Origin: Phallusia fumigata
Lineage: Eukaryota > Chordata > Ascidiacea > Phlebobranchia > Ascidiidae
Assembly (NCBI GenBank): GCA_008931825.1
Contig: QXVZ01025279.1
Coordinates: forward strand, 1-25,101
DNA length: 25,101 nt
Direction: 5' to 3'
A program made the translations under genes and the position numbers. The number at the start of each line of letters is the position of its first letter. Position 1 is the first letter of the stretch. This document shows positions 23,100 through 25,101 of this stretch, piece after piece. The notes beneath the pieces are model-generated. The model was given only the letters and a program-made list of their open reading frames with translations. It was not told where the DNA came from and did not search any database.

Positions 23100-24552
23100 T
23101 TAAACTGTTCAGGAAGTTAGAAAAATGTCACAGAAAGAATGTTGCAAATTTGAAGTTGTGGTGGTTTCATGTGCACACATTGCACTTTATATCATAGATG
23201 TTAAAGATACATAAGCACAAAGTTGTATATATTTACCATTTTCACTTTGAGACAAAAAGAATTTTCTCCATTTCAGATGTTCCTCGATTACTCTTTTCAC
23301 ACCCAACCCTGTAAAATTAACAATATTTATTTGTATGTATATTTGTTTCTTGGTGAGATAAATAACACCTAATTGAGTAATACCCACAACAGCTTTTGAG
23401 CTATCCACCCTATTGTTGTTCCAATGGACATATTTTTTAAATCAAATTTAGCTCAACCAATCAGGTTCCACTTGGTTAAACCAATGCCACTTAAGTTTCT
23501 TGACAACAGACAAAATCAACTGAAAAAGCATTCAAACGATCAAGGATATTAAATATTCAAAAATGTGATTATTAGGTTTAACTATCTATTAGCCCAGCTA
23601 GGGCTAAAAAAATGCAAATTTCTCGGGTAGCCAACAAAAATTTCCCGCCAATTTCCCCCAAGTTCCTATATGTAACAGGAATAATAAACTAATAGATGTT
23701 ACATGAACAGCCAAAAAATTTCCGTGAGTAGCACCAATTTCCCGGGAAGGAGCTTTCCCATTTCCCCACTTTTTCCCACCATGAGCCCAGCTATGAGTTG
23801 AAGAGTTTCGCTTTATGTATCAACTATGCTAATTTATTTGGAGATCATAAACAGATTGTTTGTGCCTTGTCTTGTGTTTTTAACAGTTTCAAAATAATAC
23901 CTTTGCAAAATTTCGGTGTCATATCTGTTTAGTTGCATGCTACACTTACTAAAGTAGCTAAAGGTCCAAATCTGTAATAAGGATGGGATGTTAGCTTCTG
24001 CTCAGCAGCCTTTAATGTGAAGCTCCAAAGAGACCAGAATACCTGGGTTGCACTGTAAAGTAGCAAGATAATATTAGGTTTGTAAATATTGTGTACATGG
24101 TAAAGGTCGCGATTTGACGGACCAAATAAATGTGTTTGCTTCAAGTCACAAAATACGAAACTATCAATATCATGACAATAGCAATCAAACATAATTAAAT
24201 TAAGCTACAGCATGAAAAGGCCAGGGTAGATTTATTGCTGTTTTAATGCTCAGTCCAGCGTTTAGGAGGGCAAGGGCCAACATTTGCTGGCTTTTAACCA
24301 GAGTACATAGGCTACATCACTAAACTTGACCAAGATTTAGTTTCGTAAAGGAAACCATTGCAATATTTTTACATGCCTTTGCTTTCAAGTTGAGTTTCAT
24401 TCAAGAGAGATTGTGAACATTGTATCCAAATTGCATCAATAGAAGTTGCTATACCTGTTATGAAAAAGAGAAACATGTAAAAGATAGAAATTGAATATTA
24501 ACTTTATCGATCTAATGGTAAAATCTAAACCAAACGTTGTGATGTTTGGCAT
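23100..24552 (-). CDS. Small minus-strand gene, unrecognised protein (about 123 aa in the longest model)
   Basis: Not recognised. Best-supported minus exons: 24454-24373 (after a long pyrimidine tract), 24052-23950 and 23519-23458; phases run 1 to 2, 2 to 0, then 0. The longest model adds 23409-23384, 23308-23237 and a stop just inside a last exon at 23104-23100. A shorter one reads on from 23458 to a TAA at 23450-23448 (92 aa), with AATAAA on the minus strand near 23330. A likely first exon is 24552-24531, ATG plus six codons, with a weak donor. The peptide has a Trp/Phe-rich stretch, a His-Pro-Tyr-Tyr motif, a short hydrophobic run that may be membrane-associated (Leu-Ala-Thr-Leu-Leu-Ile-Leu) and a basic C-terminus. 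It runs divergently from gene 3. The second exon pair is firm; first and last exons are tentative. Confidence 0.52.
23591..23793. mobile_element. Possible 183-bp insertion between 10-bp direct repeats
   Basis: AGCCCAGCTA occurs at 23591-23600 and 23784-23793 and brackets a stretch of unlike composition with repeated AATTTCCCG/GGGAAATT-like words and two versions of a GTAGC...AATTTCCCG block. It lies inside an intron of the minus-strand gene. The flanks could be a target-site duplication, but no inverted ends or poly-A tail define a class. Confidence 0.4.
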
Positions 24553-24589
24553 GCCGAATGTGATATAACCAAGTATTATGATCAAAATG

Positions 24590-24609
24590 TGGATTTTTCT
24601 GTGTTTCAG
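24590..24609 (+). promoter_or_regulatory. 3' splice site upstream of gene 3 ATG (candidate trans-splice or 5' UTR acceptor)
   Basis: A clear pyrimidine tract ends in GTGTTTCAG with AG at 24608-24609, 86 nt before the ATG at 24695. No plausible donor is seen close upstream. The minus-strand gene's proposed start at 24552 lies only about 60 bp away, so this interval may serve both genes. Confidence 0.4.
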
Positions 24610-24694
24610 ATTAAAAAAACAGTAAAATAATATCAGATTTATTAATGTCCATAAGCTGAAATAACAAGAAAACTACCAGTTTATCAAGAGCACA

Positions 24695-24815
24695 ATGGAG
24701 CGTGAAGGTAATGCCTGGTATTTTTCTTTACTTTGTGTTATTTAATCTGTATATAAATGTAGGCAAGACCAGTGGCAGCTCTTCTAAAGTAGAAGATGAA
24801 GACATACTAGTTAAT
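24695..24815 (+). CDS. Gene 3: start of a third tandem paralog (first two coding exons; continues beyond the window)
   Basis: Exon 1 is 24695-24707 (ATG, three codons, one base) and exon 2 is 24763-24815, entered in phase 1 and left in phase 0. That is the same start architecture as genes 1 and 2. The bases just before the ATG (ATCAAGAGCACA) resemble those of gene 2 (ATCAAGAAGTGCA), and both begin ATGGA. Exon 2 encodes a Ser-rich then acidic stretch, like gene 2 exon 2. No acceptable third exon is found before 25101, so the rest lies downstream. A C-terminal Cys/His block is predicted but not seen. Confidence 0.65.
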
Positions 24816-25101
24816 GTAAGTTATGATCATTTTATGACTTTGTAAATTATACTTTAACCTATTGATGTACAGACAATTCTGAAATTGATGTATTATGCTT
24901 GAATTGCTCTATTAGTAGGTCTGTACCATTACAAGAGATTTCAAAAAACGTATAACAAACTGGTATGTAACTAGCAATAGAATCTGCTGTACCCCAGTCT
25001 AGAAGTGTGCAATAGCTTTTAGTTTGTTCGTTTTAACACTTTACCATCAGTAGACTTTGTAAAATGCTGTTGTTCAATAGTTTTTAATTGACTTGTACTT
25101 T

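Noticed and set aside
23950-24052. OCIA-domain assignment for the minus-strand gene
   Set aside because: The Phe-Trp and His-Pro...Phe-Gly-Pro spacing is only loosely similar, and the conserved Glu/Cys region before Phe-Trp is missing.
1-25101. tRNA, rRNA or CRISPR array
   Set aside because: I saw no convincing A/B-box pairs with a cloverleaf, no rRNA-like blocks and no regularly spaced identical repeats; the few GGTTGAAC-like words lack partners.

Overview
The window reads as AT-rich animal nuclear DNA. Coding sequence is split into many short exons by small GT-AG introns with T-rich acceptors, and there are no bacterial-style operons. The compact, strongly AT-rich style, short terminal-inverted-repeat transposons and high-heterozygosity assembly scars fit an ascidian such as Ciona; that assignment is an inference, not proven here.

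The main content is a head-to-tail array of at least three paralogous plus-strand genes, reconstructed exon by exon from splice sites and reading-phase continuity. Gene 1 (1-5847, 19 coding exons, about 462 aa) starts at the very edge of the window. Gene 2 (10300-18123, 22 coding exons, 719 aa) is complete. Gene 3 (from 24695) enters the window with its first two coding exons. Each begins with a 13-nt coding exon (ATG, three codons, one base), and the first five exons of genes 1 and 2 have identical intron phases, yet their protein sequences have almost completely diverged. Genes 1 and 2 encode long acidic, Ser/Thr/Pro/Gln-rich, probably disordered chains that end in a C-terminal array of Cys/His modules. 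I see three such modules in gene 1 and two in gene 2. Each looks like an eight-ligand, two-zinc cross-brace of RING/ZZ type. I do not recognise the family.

Region by region: 5848-6200 is the gene 1 3' UTR. 6200-8817 is intergenic, with a diverged duplication around an assembly gap. 8826-9784 is a 959-bp non-autonomous hAT-like element with 8-bp target-site duplications. 10300-18123 is gene 2, with a second, 203-bp hAT-like MITE and a small minisatellite in its introns. 18124-18690 is the gene 2 3' UTR. 18690-23090 is mostly non-coding, with a few weak coding candidates. 23100-24552 holds a small minus-strand gene of unknown function, transcribed divergently from gene 3 with only about 140 bp between start codons. 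Three single-N gaps (2919, 7103, 21364) are each flanked by a tandem copy of the same sequence, which is the signature of unmerged contig ends or haplotypes.

Functionally only this can be said: the array encodes related proteins with a fast-diverging flexible body and a conserved C-terminal zinc-binding block. Gene 1 also carries an Arg-rich, nuclear-localisation-like stretch.
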